The notes below the pieces were generated by a model. That model searched no databases and was not told the DNA's origin. It was given only the letters and a program-made list of their open reading frames with translations. Both the position numbers and the translations under genes were made by a program. A stretch of 64,000 nt of DNA from Gammaproteobacteria bacterium (GTDB lineage: Bacteria > Pseudomonadota > Gammaproteobacteria > Pseudomonadales > Azotimanducaceae): assembly GCA_012960535.1 (NCBI GenBank), contig DUBB01000007.1:289635-353634 (forward strand), given 5' to 3'. Positions 1 to 8,770 of this stretch are shown piece by piece (positions within the stretch are counted from its first letter, which is position 1; the number at the start of each line of letters is the position of its first letter).

Positions 1-3000
1 CCAGAGTAAGCATGTAACCACCATAGTCATGGCCACCTTGCGCTGAAACTTCGAGCAGCCCGGACACGCTCTGAATGAAACCCCCGGTATAGGCAGGACC
101 CGCTATATAATGAGCCTGTTGATAATCCGAGCCATAACCCACAATATAATTAGCACCGCTTGAAGACGAACTGACATGGATATCACCGTTATTTTCAACA
201 GCGGCATCCACCGTAAAGTTATCAGCTGTAGCTTCGATAGTGGTTTCATTGATCAAGGTATCATTGAAATCCAGGCCAATAAAGGTTAGGTCAACGATAT
301 CTCCGTAGAGGGTGATGCGGTCAGCCCCTGTGCTTTGGACTGCATCTATATATCCGCCATCGCCACCAAAATCGAGCGTGACTGTACTGCCTAGCCCTGA
401 AGTCAGGTACACTTCGCTAATATAGTGTAGGAACTGAACCCGGTCTCCAGGTCCCGCATCGATCAGTTCTACGTCCCCCAAACCTGGGTCATCACCATGA
501 TCAGAGACGACCAGTTCGGCTTCGCCAGTGACAAACTGATGTGCACCCCCTTCTACAATAATGCCCGGGTCCCTGATGCTCAGGACATAGGTATCGCCCT
601 GCGCAGCATTTATAGCGTCGTCTACCCACACCGTGACTAAATAATCTCCTACCGTTCCCTCACCAATTGTCCCTGCTAATACCAGGGTGCCTTCGTTGTA
701 CCCTTCGCTGGTGGTACTGGTACCAGTGGTGGCCGATAGATAACCGTCAATTGCAGAAGGAACCGAATAGCTCAGAGTAAGTAGATCACCATCCGGGTCA
801 TAGAATAAAAAAGACTCTGAATAGGATTCATTGATAACGACCTGCTGATAGACTATATCGTCGCTATTCTGATATGGCGGCGCATTGGGAGCATCGTAAC
901 TACCCACTAGGGTCACCGTCACGGTCTGGTCAAAGCTGCCGCCCTGGCCATCATCCACGGTCACAATGTAATCCTGGGTCAGCGCTTCTTCCGCTTCAAG
1001 ATAGTCAATGTCTGCATCGATGACTGAGAATGTCCACTCAACCAGACCGGTACCCTCAACACTGGTATCTTCTTTCACCGTCACAGAAAAATCACCCAGG
1101 CTGGTTGCATTCGAGGTGACCGGCTGCACCGATACCGTGTGCGTATCCAGGTCGATATCCTCAAAGGCAAACGAACCTTTATCGGTTAGGTAAGCGGTAA
1201 GCTCATTGGCATTATTGTCTTCTATTTCGCTGACCGCACCGTTGGCGTCAGTAGCATCCAGCAGCGTCGGTGCATCATTTACGCCGGTAAGGTTAAAGGA
1301 CAATTCTGCTGAATCGCTTAGCGAAGTCAGTGCGTCATCTGAGACAGTATAGGTAAACACATCAACTGCGGTTACCCCCTGCGCCAGTGCATCCGCTGCA
1401 GCCAGATTCGCCTGGTAATCATAGGAACCATCTGCATACAGGGTTAAGGTGCCATAACTGCCTGCCAGGGCTGTACCCGGCACAGCCGAAACACCAGCAT
1501 CACCCATACCCCCGCTCCTGATGGCAGATACCACCAGCATATCCGACGTATCCGGGTCTTCGTCATTAGCCAGGACACCGGCCGTGGAATCAACGGAAAC
1601 CGCAGCATTCTCTGCCAGCGTATCTGAATCCAAATACGCCATCGGAGCATCGTTACTGCCCTCAACCTGAAACGTAAAAGTACCCTGGCCGGTTGCTTCA
1701 TTCTGGTCCTCAACGGTGATACTGAAACTATCTGTTGTGGTCTCACCTTCGCCAAGATAGATAAATATATTACCGGGATCATAGAGAATACTACCCTCGG
1801 ACAACAAACCACCCTGGGCAGAATGACCATCGAGTAAGACCACGGTCAATACACTGGCGCTGTCTGCATCAGAAAATATCGCCGTTAATGGTATTTCAAC
1901 CTGCCCACTTGCCGCATCCACAGTGAAACTACTCGAATCAGATTCAATCACTGGTGGGTCATTGACGCCGGTCACCGTGATGGTCACCGTTGCCGTACTG
2001 GTGGCAGTACCGTCACTGACAAGGTAGCTGAATACTTCTGTGCGCGTACCCGAATCCATATCCTGTGGTGGGCTGTAGATCAGGAACTGGGCATCCGCAG
2101 AAATCTCCACGGTTCCTGTGAGGTTTGAAATATCCAGACCAGCGATGGTTAAACTATCCTGGGTGTCCGAATCAGTGGCGTTATCAAGGACATGCAGTTC
2201 CAGCAGAGTGTCTTCGCTAATCGCCGCAGATTCTGACTGCAGCACGGGCGCTTCGTTTTCACCTATATAGGTAACTGTCAGCGTGCCTGTTGCATGCAGT
2301 CCGCCTGATTCCACCTCATAGGTGACCAGTTGCGTATCAGTCTGGCCCACACCCAGGGATAGCAGCAGTGCCTGATCGGGATAATAGGTAACGCTATTTT
2401 CGTCGACTTCAAGACTGCCAGTGCCACCACTGGCACTGATGACATTGAGCGGTTCACTTGAATCAGGGTCATCATCATTGGACAGCAACAGGCTGCTGAT
2501 CTCGATGGGTGCTGAATCGGTAATATCTAGAGTGTCAGGCTGCGTTACCGGAGGATTGTCAAACGGTAATAGCTCTTCAACAGGTTCAGCAAGCACTTCA
2601 ATGGCGGTCGTTATCTGCTCTGTCTCGACAACAGCTTCATCCTGGGTATCCAATAACGCCAATGGCGCCGCCATTTCGTTATTAACCTCGTTAGGATTTT
2701 CCAAAGACTGTGGGGTACCCTGAGAATTCGCGGGTTCACTGCTGCCTGATTCTCCTTGCGGCTCCTGAGATGCCTGGGAATCTCCGCTACCTGCGACTTC
2801 CTGTGTTCCAACATCCACTGCTTCTGAATCGTCATCTCTGTCTCCGCTCGCAGCACTATCACTATCACTATCACTATCACTATCTTCTACAGTTTCAGCT
2901 ACTATCTCAGTCTCAGCTTCTACCTCAGTTTCAGCTTCTACCTCAGTTTCAGCTTCTACCTCAGCCTCAGCTTCTTCGACTTCAGACTCTTCTTCCACCT

Positions 3001-3910
3001 CAGTTTCATTGCCATCTTCCGGCGGTAACAATGCCTGCTCCAGAATGGACTCTACTGCTGCTGGCGGTTCTGAATTAAACACGGGGCTGCCATTGAGTAT
3101 CACAACGGCGGTATTGCCGGGCTCTACCAAGGAAATCGGGTTTTCACCATTAACATCGGTGATCTCCAATATACCTGAATGATGCACTACCACCGTCTGC
3201 CCTTCAGGACTGACGCTACCTTCTAGCTCACTGCCCCTAACGCCAATAATGGCACTGGGCGTCTTGAGCGTGGTATGGGCACGGTTAAGATTGGACAACA
3301 TATCAGCAATTTCACCGCTCCTGTAATAAAAGCCACCCACGCGGATGGTTGCATCAAACTGGCCCTGACCAACAGCCTCATCATAAATGTAATCATCCAG
3401 TGCAATCTCACCGCTCTGACCGAGATGAAAACGCGTCCCATCCAGCATTTCGGCCTTAACAAAACTGCCTGTAGCCGTGATAATCACATCACCCTTAAAA
3501 AGGGTATCCCCCCTCGCTAGGGGTGCCTGGCTGCCGTCGGCATGGCGGACCGTGACGGTTCCCACCACTAGGGTAATGGTACCGATCTCGGTCAGAGCGG
3601 CGCCCGATGAAGCAGGCCCTGCGAACAGGACATCATCCCCGAACGCCCTGGGAAACAGGGACTCTACCATCGCCGGCGTTAACCCGGCGCCGTTGGTTAG
3701 AACTAGATTCGGCGGAATATCAAAAGAAAAATAATCTACTACAGTAACCTTGTCAGCAGCGGGATTGGTGATGACCAGGTCAAACCCATCCTGACTGAAA
3801 GTACCGTAGAGTAAAAACGAGGCATCAGGAAGGATGAATTCTGGCACGGCGCTATAGTAATCAGTGCCTGGCGACTGATCTTCCTGACCTACCTGAATGC
3901 GTGGCTTCAT
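1..3910 (-). CDS. Large FecR-domain, cadherin-like repeat surface protein (C-terminus off window)
   Basis: The minus frame beginning at the ATG at 3908-3910 reads without a stop to the left edge, giving more than 1300 residues of an incomplete protein. Residues about 90-235 form a FecR-type domain, with the typical stretch TPSAIIGVRGSELEG. An acidic Glu/Val/Thr/Ala linker (about 295-400) follows, including (DS)n, and then repeated cadherin/VCBS-like modules, each ending in a strand such as VTVTGVNDPP, VEGSNDAP or LTGVNDAP. There is no obvious N-terminal signal peptide; proteins of this build usually leave the cell by type I secretion through a C-terminal signal, which would lie outside the window. 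A role as biofilm or surface adhesin is inferred from architecture. Its first 46 or so codons are duplicated at 6388-6524. Confidence 0.85.
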   Translation of the reverse strand, partial: MKPRIQVGQEDQSPGTDYYSAVPEFILPDASFLLYGTFSQDGFDLVITNPAADKVTVVDYFSFDIPPNLVLTNGAGLTPAMVESLFPRAFGDDVLFAGPASSGAALTEIGTITLVVGTVTVRHADGSQAPLARGDTLFKGDVIITATGSFVKAEMLDGTRFHLGQSGEIALDDYIYDEAVGQGQFDATIRVGGFYYRSGEIADMLSNLNRAHTTLKTPSAIIGVRGSELEGSVSPEGQTVVVHHSGILEITDVNGENPISLVEPGNTAVVILNGSPVFNSEPPAAVESILEQALLPPEDGNETEVEEESEVEEAEAEVEAETEVEAETEVEAETEIVAETVEDSDSDSDSDSAASGDRDDDSEAVDVGTQEVAGSGDSQASQEPQGESGSSEPANSQGTPQSLENPNEVNNEMAAPLALLDTQDEAVVETEQITTAIEVLAEPVEELLPFDNPPVTQPDTLDITDSAPIEISSLLLSNDDDPDSSEPLNVISASGGTGSLEVDENSVTYYPDQALLLSLGVGQTDTQLVTYEVESGGLHATGTLTVTYIGENEAPVLQSESAAISEDTLLELHVLDNATDSDTQDSLTIAGLDISNLTGTVEISADAQFLIYSPPQDMDSGTRTEVFSYLVSDGTATSTATVTITVTGVNDPPVIESDSSSFTVDAASGQVEIPLTAIFSDADSASVLTVVLLDGHSAQGGLLSEGSILYDPGNIFIYLGEGETTTDSFSITVEDQNEATGQGTFTFQVEGSNDAPMAYLDSDTLAENAAVSVDSTAGVLANDEDPDTSDMLVVSAIRSGGMGDAGVSAVPGTALAGSYGTLTLYADGSYDYQANLAAADALAQGVTAVDVFTYTVSDDALTSLSDSAELSFNLTGVNDAPTLLDATDANGAVSEIEDNNANELTAYLTDKGSFAFEDIDLDTHTVSVQPVTSNATSLGDFSVTVKEDTSVEGTGLVEWTFSVIDADIDYLEAEEALTQDYIVTVDDGQGGSFDQTVTVTLVGSYDAPNAPPYQNSDDIVYQQVVINESYSESFLFYDPDGDLLTLSYSVPSAIDGYLSATTGTSTTSEGYNEGTLVLAGTIGEGTVGDYLVTVWVDDAINAAQGDTYVLSIRDPGIIVEGGAHQFVTGEAELVVSDHGDDPGLGDVELIDAGPGDRVQFLHYISEVYLTSGLGSTVTLDFGGDGGYIDAVQSTGADRITLYGDIVDLTFIGLDFNDTLINETTIEATADNFTVDAAVENNGDIHVSSSSSGANYIVGYGSDYQQAHYIAGPAYTGGFIQSVSGLLEVSAQGGHDYGGYMLTL
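2855..2884. repeat. Hexanucleotide tandem repeat (ACTATC)5 inside the adhesin gene
   Basis: Five perfect tandem copies of ACTATC on the plus strand, which encode Asp-Ser pairs in the adhesin linker on the minus strand. Because the unit is a multiple of three, copy-number slippage would change linker length without breaking the frame. Confidence 0.9.
2913..2966. repeat. 18-bp tandem repeat, three units, inside the adhesin gene
   Basis: The unit TCAGCTTCTACCTCAGTT occurs at 2913-2930 and 2931-2948, and with its last two bases changed to CC at 2949-2966; a partial fourth unit follows. On the minus strand it encodes the acidic hexapeptide EVEAET. It is in frame and probably sets the length of the linker between the FecR domain and the cadherin-like repeats. 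Confidence 0.85.
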
Positions 3911-4402
3911 GTTGGCAATATCTTAAGCCCCCCTCTTGTAGCGCAGCATAAATGGATACTTAGACAATCACGACCAGGCAACTGTAACTTCAAACCGTGT
4001 ATAAGGCCTGTGACCGCAGCGTACCACTGGTAAATGTTCCTACCCAATCTTCATGGTACATTATTAATGAACTATGAAGCTATTTGTGCGCCATTTTTTT
4101 TCGTAAAGACAATCTCTCTATTAGCCGTTTCATTTAGAGCTTATTCGTAAGATACTCAGCGGTTCATAAATGCGGTTACATCTGTATATGTCACTCGCCC
4201 TGACGGTATTAATAATAGGCCTTATATTACCGGTGTTCAGTGTATGCTGGTTCATTGAGGGTGCTCTTGCGACTGTTGCCCATCTGGGTTTACCACCGCT
4301 ATCAATTGAATTGCTAAAAACGGATTTCGGTATCCAAGCTCCTGAAACACAGCTTTCTGCTCTCGCCAATTACCGCAACAGCCCTTCCCCGCCCCAGGAA
4401 CT
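3774..4402. repeat. Direct repeat, copy A (adhesin 5' end / intergenic / antiporter 5' end)
   Basis: Copy A of a roughly 620-bp direct repeat whose copy B lies at about 6388-7009. Aligned without gaps, 3774-3850 differs from 6388-6464 at 6 of 77 bases, and 4169-4230 differs from 6773-6834 at 6 of 62. The middle, non-coding part (3911-4169) is more diverged but similar in length to its partner (6525-6773). Similarity at the right end fades just before the recD start at 4408. Copy A holds the start of the intact adhesin and a truncated antiporter reading frame. Apart from these, the 497 bp between the adhesin and recD show no other gene. Confidence 0.85.
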
Positions 4403-4424
4403 TTCTGATGAATGCTCAGACTGA
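4170..4424 (+). pseudogene. Truncated 5' copy of the Ca2+/Na+ antiporter gene
   Basis: This 84-codon frame matches the first 70 or so residues of the intact antiporter at 6774-7751: MRLHLYMSLALTVL against MRSHLDMALALAVL, then a shared FIEGA and HLGLPPL. The conserved first alpha-repeat motif, GFGSSAPEM in the intact gene, has decayed to DFGIQAPET, and similarity ends near codon 75. The frame stops at 4424, overlapping the recD start by 17 bp in another frame. A working transporter cannot be made from it. It may still be translated, and any promoter of the antiporter contained in the repeat would now read into recD. Confidence 0.75.
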
Positions 4425-6165
4425 ATACCATCAGGTCGCCAACGCCATAACGATCCTTCTCACCGATATCTCCCCAGGGCTGTCGGAACAGGCAATTCAG
4501 GTCATCAAAAAACTGGTCAACAGCATAAGCCAGCAACATAGCTGCCTGCACCTTAATCACGATGAACTCTCTGTCATCGCAGAACTGTTAGCTAGCCCTA
4601 TTGCCAGTACTGGTGATGTCGTCACGCCCCTGATCATTCGGGGATCACAGCTGTATTTTCATCGCTATTATGAACTGGAACGGAAAATTGCCGAAAAACT
4701 GCGGATAATGAACCAGCGTTCAGCTATTCCCGGTTTTTCCGTAGGTGAGTTGGACAGCTTATTTCCTGAGAGTCAGCCTTTTAACATGCAGAAAATAGCT
4801 GCTTACCTGGCGGCCACCCGAAAACTCACTATTATTACCGGTGGACCAGGCACAGGTAAAACCAGCACAGTGGCAAAAATCATCAGTCTTATGTACGCCC
4901 TGCAACCCTCCCTGACCTTTGCCCTGGCAGCGCCCACAGGAAAGGCCGCATCGAGACTCAGCCAATCACTACAGCAGACCTGGGCTGGTCAACATCTTGA
5001 TCACCCCCTGCAGGTCTCCGAACAGGTGCAGACGCTGCATCGTCTTCTGGGTATCAGTAAAGACTCCAGCAAGCCAAGATATCATGCCGGCAGAAAACTT
5101 GATTTCGATGTGCTCATCATAGATGAGGCTTCCATGATCGACCTGGCCATGATGTCTAATCTGCTGGAAGCTATGCAGGATACGGCAAGGTTGATTCTGC
5201 TCGGTGACCCGGGCCAGCTTCCCAGCGTCGAAACCGGTAATCTCCTGGCAGACCTGACAATTCCATTCCCTGGTTTCTCAGACCGCACTCGACAGGAACT
5301 CAAGCAGCACTTTAGCGGTACAACTATACCCCCAGAAGAGCCGTCTCAACTCACTAATGCCGCCTGCAGACTGACCTTTAGTTTTCGATTTTCAGAGCTG
5401 GAAGGCATCGGCAAACTGGCGAACTCAATAATCAGGGGTGACCCTGAAATCCCCAGTAACTCGGAACAGGTACAAAGACAAGATTTATCGAGGTCAACTC
5501 TGGCGCAGGTCACCCAACCGCTCAACAATTATTTTCAACTGATGCAGCAGGAAGTACCCCTGCAACGACTATTCGACGAACTGAATCAATGTAAAATCCT
5601 GACACCGACCCGAGAAGGACACTGGGGTGTGGTTCACATCAATGCACACATTGAACAAATACTTGAATCTCAGAACCTCAAGGCAGTCAATGAATTTCAC
5701 TATCATGGCCGACCGATTATGATCCTCAGGAATGACTATGTGAATGGTCTGTTTAACGGTGATATTGGCCTATGCATAGATACGCGATTATGTACCGATT
5801 TAGCTGCGACAGCCTCGCTGGACACTTCAAAACAATCCTCCCTGGTAGCGTGCTTCACAGACTCTCCCGGACTGAAAATCGTACCTTTGGGCAGACTACC
5901 AGAACATGAGACCTGCTTTTCCATGACAGTTCACAAAAGCCAGGGATCTGAATTTGATCAGGTTTGTCTGGTTTTAGCAGAGGCCGAAAGTGAAGCAAGT
6001 CAGAATTTACAAACCAGAGAATTATTGTATACCGCTGTGACAAGATGCCGATCTAAGATCTCCATCTTTGCGGAGCAAAACACCTGGAAGCAGGCAATCC
6101 AACGACAACGCAGTAGAAGCAGCGGCCTTGCTGATTTTCTATGCAGGCCCTTAGCAAAGCGATGA
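4408..6165 (+). CDS. recD: RecD, exodeoxyribonuclease V alpha subunit (5'-3' helicase)
   Basis: A 585-residue superfamily 1B helicase, close to the usual length of the RecBCD alpha subunit. Visible motifs in order: Walker A GGPGTGKTS (about residue 145), APTGKAASRL, Walker B DEASM, GDPGQLPSVETG, an FRF motif near residue 325, TPTREGHWGV, MTVHKSQGSEFD and LLYTAVTRCRSK. An AGGA eight bases before the ATG supports the start. RecD joins RecB and RecC to resect double-strand breaks and set Chi-dependent nuclease activity. Neither recB nor recC is in the window, whereas recD normally follows recB, so this gene is displaced. It sits exactly between two copies of a direct repeat, which suggests insertion. 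All motifs look intact, so it is probably functional. Confidence 0.9.
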   Translation: MNAQTEYHQVANAITILLTDISPGLSEQAIQVIKKLVNSISQQHSCLHLNHDELSVIAELLASPIASTGDVVTPLIIRGSQLYFHRYYELERKIAEKLRIMNQRSAIPGFSVGELDSLFPESQPFNMQKIAAYLAATRKLTIITGGPGTGKTSTVAKIISLMYALQPSLTFALAAPTGKAASRLSQSLQQTWAGQHLDHPLQVSEQVQTLHRLLGISKDSSKPRYHAGRKLDFDVLIIDEASMIDLAMMSNLLEAMQDTARLILLGDPGQLPSVETGNLLADLTIPFPGFSDRTRQELKQHFSGTTIPPEEPSQLTNAACRLTFSFRFSELEGIGKLANSIIRGDPEIPSNSEQVQRQDLSRSTLAQVTQPLNNYFQLMQQEVPLQRLFDELNQCKILTPTREGHWGVVHINAHIEQILESQNLKAVNEFHYHGRPIMILRNDYVNGLFNGDIGLCIDTRLCTDLAATASLDTSKQSSLVACFTDSPGLKIVPLGRLPEHETCFSMTVHKSQGSEFDQVCLVLAEAESEASQNLQTRELLYTAVTRCRSKISIFAEQNTWKQAIQRQRSRSSGLADFLCRPLAKR

Positions 6166-6347
6166 CGCCACAACATCAATTGCCAGTGGAATCAGCGTAG
6201 ATGACTATATTTCAGCCTGGTGGCTGACCTCAAGTTAAAGCCAGCCTGTCTGCATGGCCTGAAGGACTGATATACCCCGTCTATTTAATGACTACAAACG
6301 ACGCTTCAGCTTACACCGAAACTATCTACCGGTTTATTGTGAATACA

Positions 6348-6524
6348 TTAATCCAGGCCCTTACCGGCTAGTGCTGTATTAGAGTCGACCAGGTCAAACC
6401 AATCCTGCCTGAAAGTACCGTAAAGTAAAAAAGAGGCATCCGGAAGGATGAATTCCGGCACGGCGATAGCGTGATCAACTCCGGGCGACTGATCTTCCGA
6501 ACCTGTCTGAATGCGTAGCTTCAT
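6348..6524 (-). pseudogene. Truncated 5' copy of the adhesin gene
   Basis: Starting at the ATG at 6522-6524, this frame gives MKLRIQTGSEDQSPG and VPEFILPDASFLLYGTF, nearly identical to the N-terminus of the large adhesin at 3910 (MKPRIQVGQEDQSPG). Similarity ends after the shared FDLV (about 6388), and the frame stops at 6348 after 58 codons. No FecR domain or repeats remain, so it is a remnant rather than a gene. It marks the outer end of repeat copy B. Confidence 0.75.
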
Positions 6525-7009
6525 GATTGCAATATCTAACTTTCCTTCGAGCACTCAGCATGGAGATAGTGGGACAATACGGCCAAACCCGGCGCCTTTA
6601 ACCACACCTGACTGTTCTAATAGCAGCCAACCAATGGTTGACTAACCTGTTCAGTCTTTATGGTACCTGATTCATTAATATTTTGTGAGTGTATGGTTAG
6701 GGTTTTGTAAAGACCGTATAAATCCTAGTCATTCCATTTGAAGCCCATACATAGGATACTCACTGGTTCGTAAATGCGGTCACATCTGGATATGGCACTC
6801 GCCCTGGCGGTACTAACAATAGGCCTTATATTACTGGTATTCAGTGCGGACTGGTTCATTGAAGGCGCTGCTGCAACAGCGGCACATCTGGGTTTACCAC
6901 CACTGTTAATTGGCCTGGTGATTATTGGTTTTGGAAGCTCGGCTCCGGAAATGCTCATTTCTGCGCTGGCTGCCTTCCAAAACAATCCTGGCCTGGCCCT
7001 GGGGAATGC
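6388..7009. repeat. Direct repeat, copy B (adhesin 5' end / intergenic / antiporter 5' end)
   Basis: Partner of the repeat at 3774-4402, in the same orientation. It holds the truncated adhesin start, the intergenic region and the 5' end of the intact antiporter. The 222 bp between the recD stop and this repeat (6166-6387) show no gene or clear signal. Two similar ends flanking a foreign-looking insert are what a single-crossover integration, or a segment duplication followed by insertion, would leave. Confidence 0.85.
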
Positions 7010-7751
7010 TGTCGGCTCGAACATAACCAATATCGCGCTGATACTGGGTATTACTGCATTGATCAAGCCCGTCCCAATCTCGGATGAAATCCTACGCAGG
7101 GAAATGCCTATTTTAATACTTATCTGTGGCACAAGCTGTCTGCTCATTGCTTTAGATGGTCAGCTACAGTTCACGGATGGTATTTTACTCATGATTGGGT
7201 TTACTGGGGCAATGGCCTGGATGATTGGGGCCAGTCTACGAGACAAAAAGCCTCAAGATAACCCGCCCGATGCCCAGAAATATTCTCTCATTATATCTAT
7301 CACTTTGACGCTACTGGGATTTCTTTTACTGCTGGCCAGTTCACGTGCGATAGTCTGGGGTGGGACCGAAATTGCCCGCGCCTTTGGAATCAGCGATCTC
7401 ATTATTGGCCTCACCATTGTTGCAATCGGCACATCACTACCTGAATTAGCGGCAACTATCACAGCGGTTAAAAAATCACTCTATGACCTGGCGCTGGGCA
7501 ATATTATCGGTTCCAATATCTTCAATGGTTCCATTGTCATCGGTATTGCTGCACTCATATCACCGACTGAGGTGGAACCAGCGCTCATTTACCGAGATCT
7601 ACCCATCATGATGTTCCTGACCATTACCCTATTTATTGTCGGAACGCGCGTCGTCACTTCTTCATCGGGCATTATCAGTCGAAAAGAAGGCCTGGTCTTC
7701 ATTACGATTTATCTTGCCTATAACACGCTATTGGCAGCTAGCCTATTTTGA
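6774..7751 (+). CDS. Calcium/sodium antiporter, CaCA superfamily (YrbG type)
   Basis: A 325-residue inner-membrane protein with about ten hydrophobic segments and the two inverted alpha-repeats of the Ca2+/cation antiporter family. The first is GFGSSAPEM with GNAVGSNITN (about residues 48-82); the second is AIGTSLPELAATIT with GNIIGSNIFN (about 217-250). The acidic residues in these motifs bind the cation. Length and topology match E. coli YrbG. ATG 6774 is used because the truncated copy at 4170 starts at the same codon; an internal ATG at 6792 is also possible. It exchanges Ca2+ for Na+ or H+ across the inner membrane; ion specificity cannot be read from sequence. Confidence 0.9.
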   Translation: MRSHLDMALALAVLTIGLILLVFSADWFIEGAAATAAHLGLPPLLIGLVIIGFGSSAPEMLISALAAFQNNPGLALGNAVGSNITNIALILGITALIKPVPISDEILRREMPILILICGTSCLLIALDGQLQFTDGILLMIGFTGAMAWMIGASLRDKKPQDNPPDAQKYSLIISITLTLLGFLLLLASSRAIVWGGTEIARAFGISDLIIGLTIVAIGTSLPELAATITAVKKSLYDLALGNIIGSNIFNGSIVIGIAALISPTEVEPALIYRDLPIMMFLTITLFIVGTRVVTSSSGIISRKEGLVFITIYLAYNTLLAASLF

Positions 7752-7761
7752 TGACAACCGA

Positions 7762-7817
7762 CTCTGCTAGCAGAGCGCCTCGGGCCGAGCGCCCCGGCTA
7801 AGCTACCCCCTTTTTTA
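7762..7817 (+). terminator. Palindromes and T-run after the antiporter gene
   Basis: Ten bases after the antiporter stop there is a perfect 14-bp palindrome (CTCTGCTAGCAGAG, 7762-7775), then a second inverted repeat CTCGG-G-CCGAG (7779-7789), then a C-run and six T at about 7812-7817. The T-run is not directly attached to either stem, so termination is plausible but not certain. Confidence 0.35.
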
Positions 7818-7959
7818 TCTGTAACGGCAACTATCACTGAATGTATGACAGATTCCCAACAAGAAAAATATCGTGCCTTCAAAGCGCTGTAGGAAAAAGG
7901 ACTTGTGCCAACCGACGTACAAGGAAGCGAGGCCAGACCAGATCAGATCAGACCAAAAA

Positions 7960-8763
7960 CTATACAAAAAGTTGAATCTTTCTTCTGTAACTACGACTCA
8001 TTTTCAGTACTGTTCCGGAAAACAGTTCCAACTGATATTCCCCATTAATGTGGCTACGGACTTTGTGGACTAACGATATATTCACTAGCGTACTTCGGTG
8101 AATACGTTGAAAAATCCGTGGATCCAACAGCGCCTCAAGATTTTTCATGGTCATACGTAATACGTGAGTTACCCCACTGGCATGAATACACATGTAATCT
8201 CCCGCTGCATCAACCCATTCTATGGTCTTTACCGGAACACGGGATATTACGGCCCTGTCCTTAATCGACAATATTTCGGTGTAGCGGTCATGGCCAGCAT
8301 TTTGTCTAGCCATATTATTAGCCAACGCCGACTCGGTTAATTCATGTACAACACGCTGCAAACGGGCTGTTTCAATCTCCGCTCCTTTCAGCAGCAAGCG
8401 TTCTCTGACCAAGTCAAGCGCCTGTATCAATCGTTCGCTAGAAACAGGTTTCAGCAAATAATCAACCGCATGTAATTCAAAAGCCTCCACAGCGAACCGA
8501 TCAAATGCAGTAATAAATATCACCATCGGCTGATCTTTACCCTGCAAGCGAGAGACCAATTCAATCCCACTGACCTTCGGCATATTAATATCGACTAAAA
8601 GAAGATTTGGCTTATGCAATGAAATGGCATTCAAAGCCTGTTCTGCATTGCCACATTCAGCCACAACCTCAACATTATCCAGACCTTTCAACCTGGTAAT
8701 TAAGCCCTGCCTAGCAATAGCCTCATCATCGATGACAACAACACGCAATATTAGAGGGTTCAT
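7960..8763 (-). CDS. LytTR-family response regulator
   Basis: 267 residues. The receiver domain (1-120) has the acidic pair IDDE at 11-14, phospho-acceptor Asp58 in LLLVDINMP, and the conserved Thr and Lys (TAFD, YLLKP). Residues about 165-267 form a LytTR DNA-binding domain (IEWVDAAGDYMCIH, FQRIHRSTLVNI). It starts seven bases after the stop of the sensor kinase at 8771-9970, so the two are co-transcribed and presumably a cognate pair of the AlgZ/AlgR or LytS/LytR kind. Regulators of this class commonly control exopolysaccharide, motility or other envelope traits. No target can be named from the sequence. Confidence 0.9.
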   Translation of the reverse strand: MNPLILRVVVIDDEAIARQGLITRLKGLDNVEVVAECGNAEQALNAISLHKPNLLLVDINMPKVSGIELVSRLQGKDQPMVIFITAFDRFAVEAFELHAVDYLLKPVSSERLIQALDLVRERLLLKGAEIETARLQRVVHELTESALANNMARQNAGHDRYTEILSIKDRAVISRVPVKTIEWVDAAGDYMCIHASGVTHVLRMTMKNLEALLDPRIFQRIHRSTLVNISLVHKVRSHINGEYQLELFSGTVLKMSRSYRRKIQLFV

Positions 8764-8770
8764 GCTCTGC

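Noticed and set aside
2710..3078. Plus-strand open frame of 122 codons rich in Leu, Gln and His-Tyr repeats
   Set aside because: It is the antisense of the adhesin linker; its repeats are the complement of the in-frame tandem repeats.
3911..4169. Possible transposon ends around the recD insertion
   Set aside because: The flanking repeats are direct, contain parts of ordinary genes, and show no terminal inverted repeats or transposase, so an insertion sequence is not supported.
4252..4560. Minus-strand frame across the recD start
   Set aside because: It is antisense to the antiporter remnant and recD, with no family resemblance or ribosome binding site.
6725..7147. Minus-strand 140-codon frame over the antiporter
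   Set aside because: It is antisense to clear antiporter motifs and has no recognisable domain.
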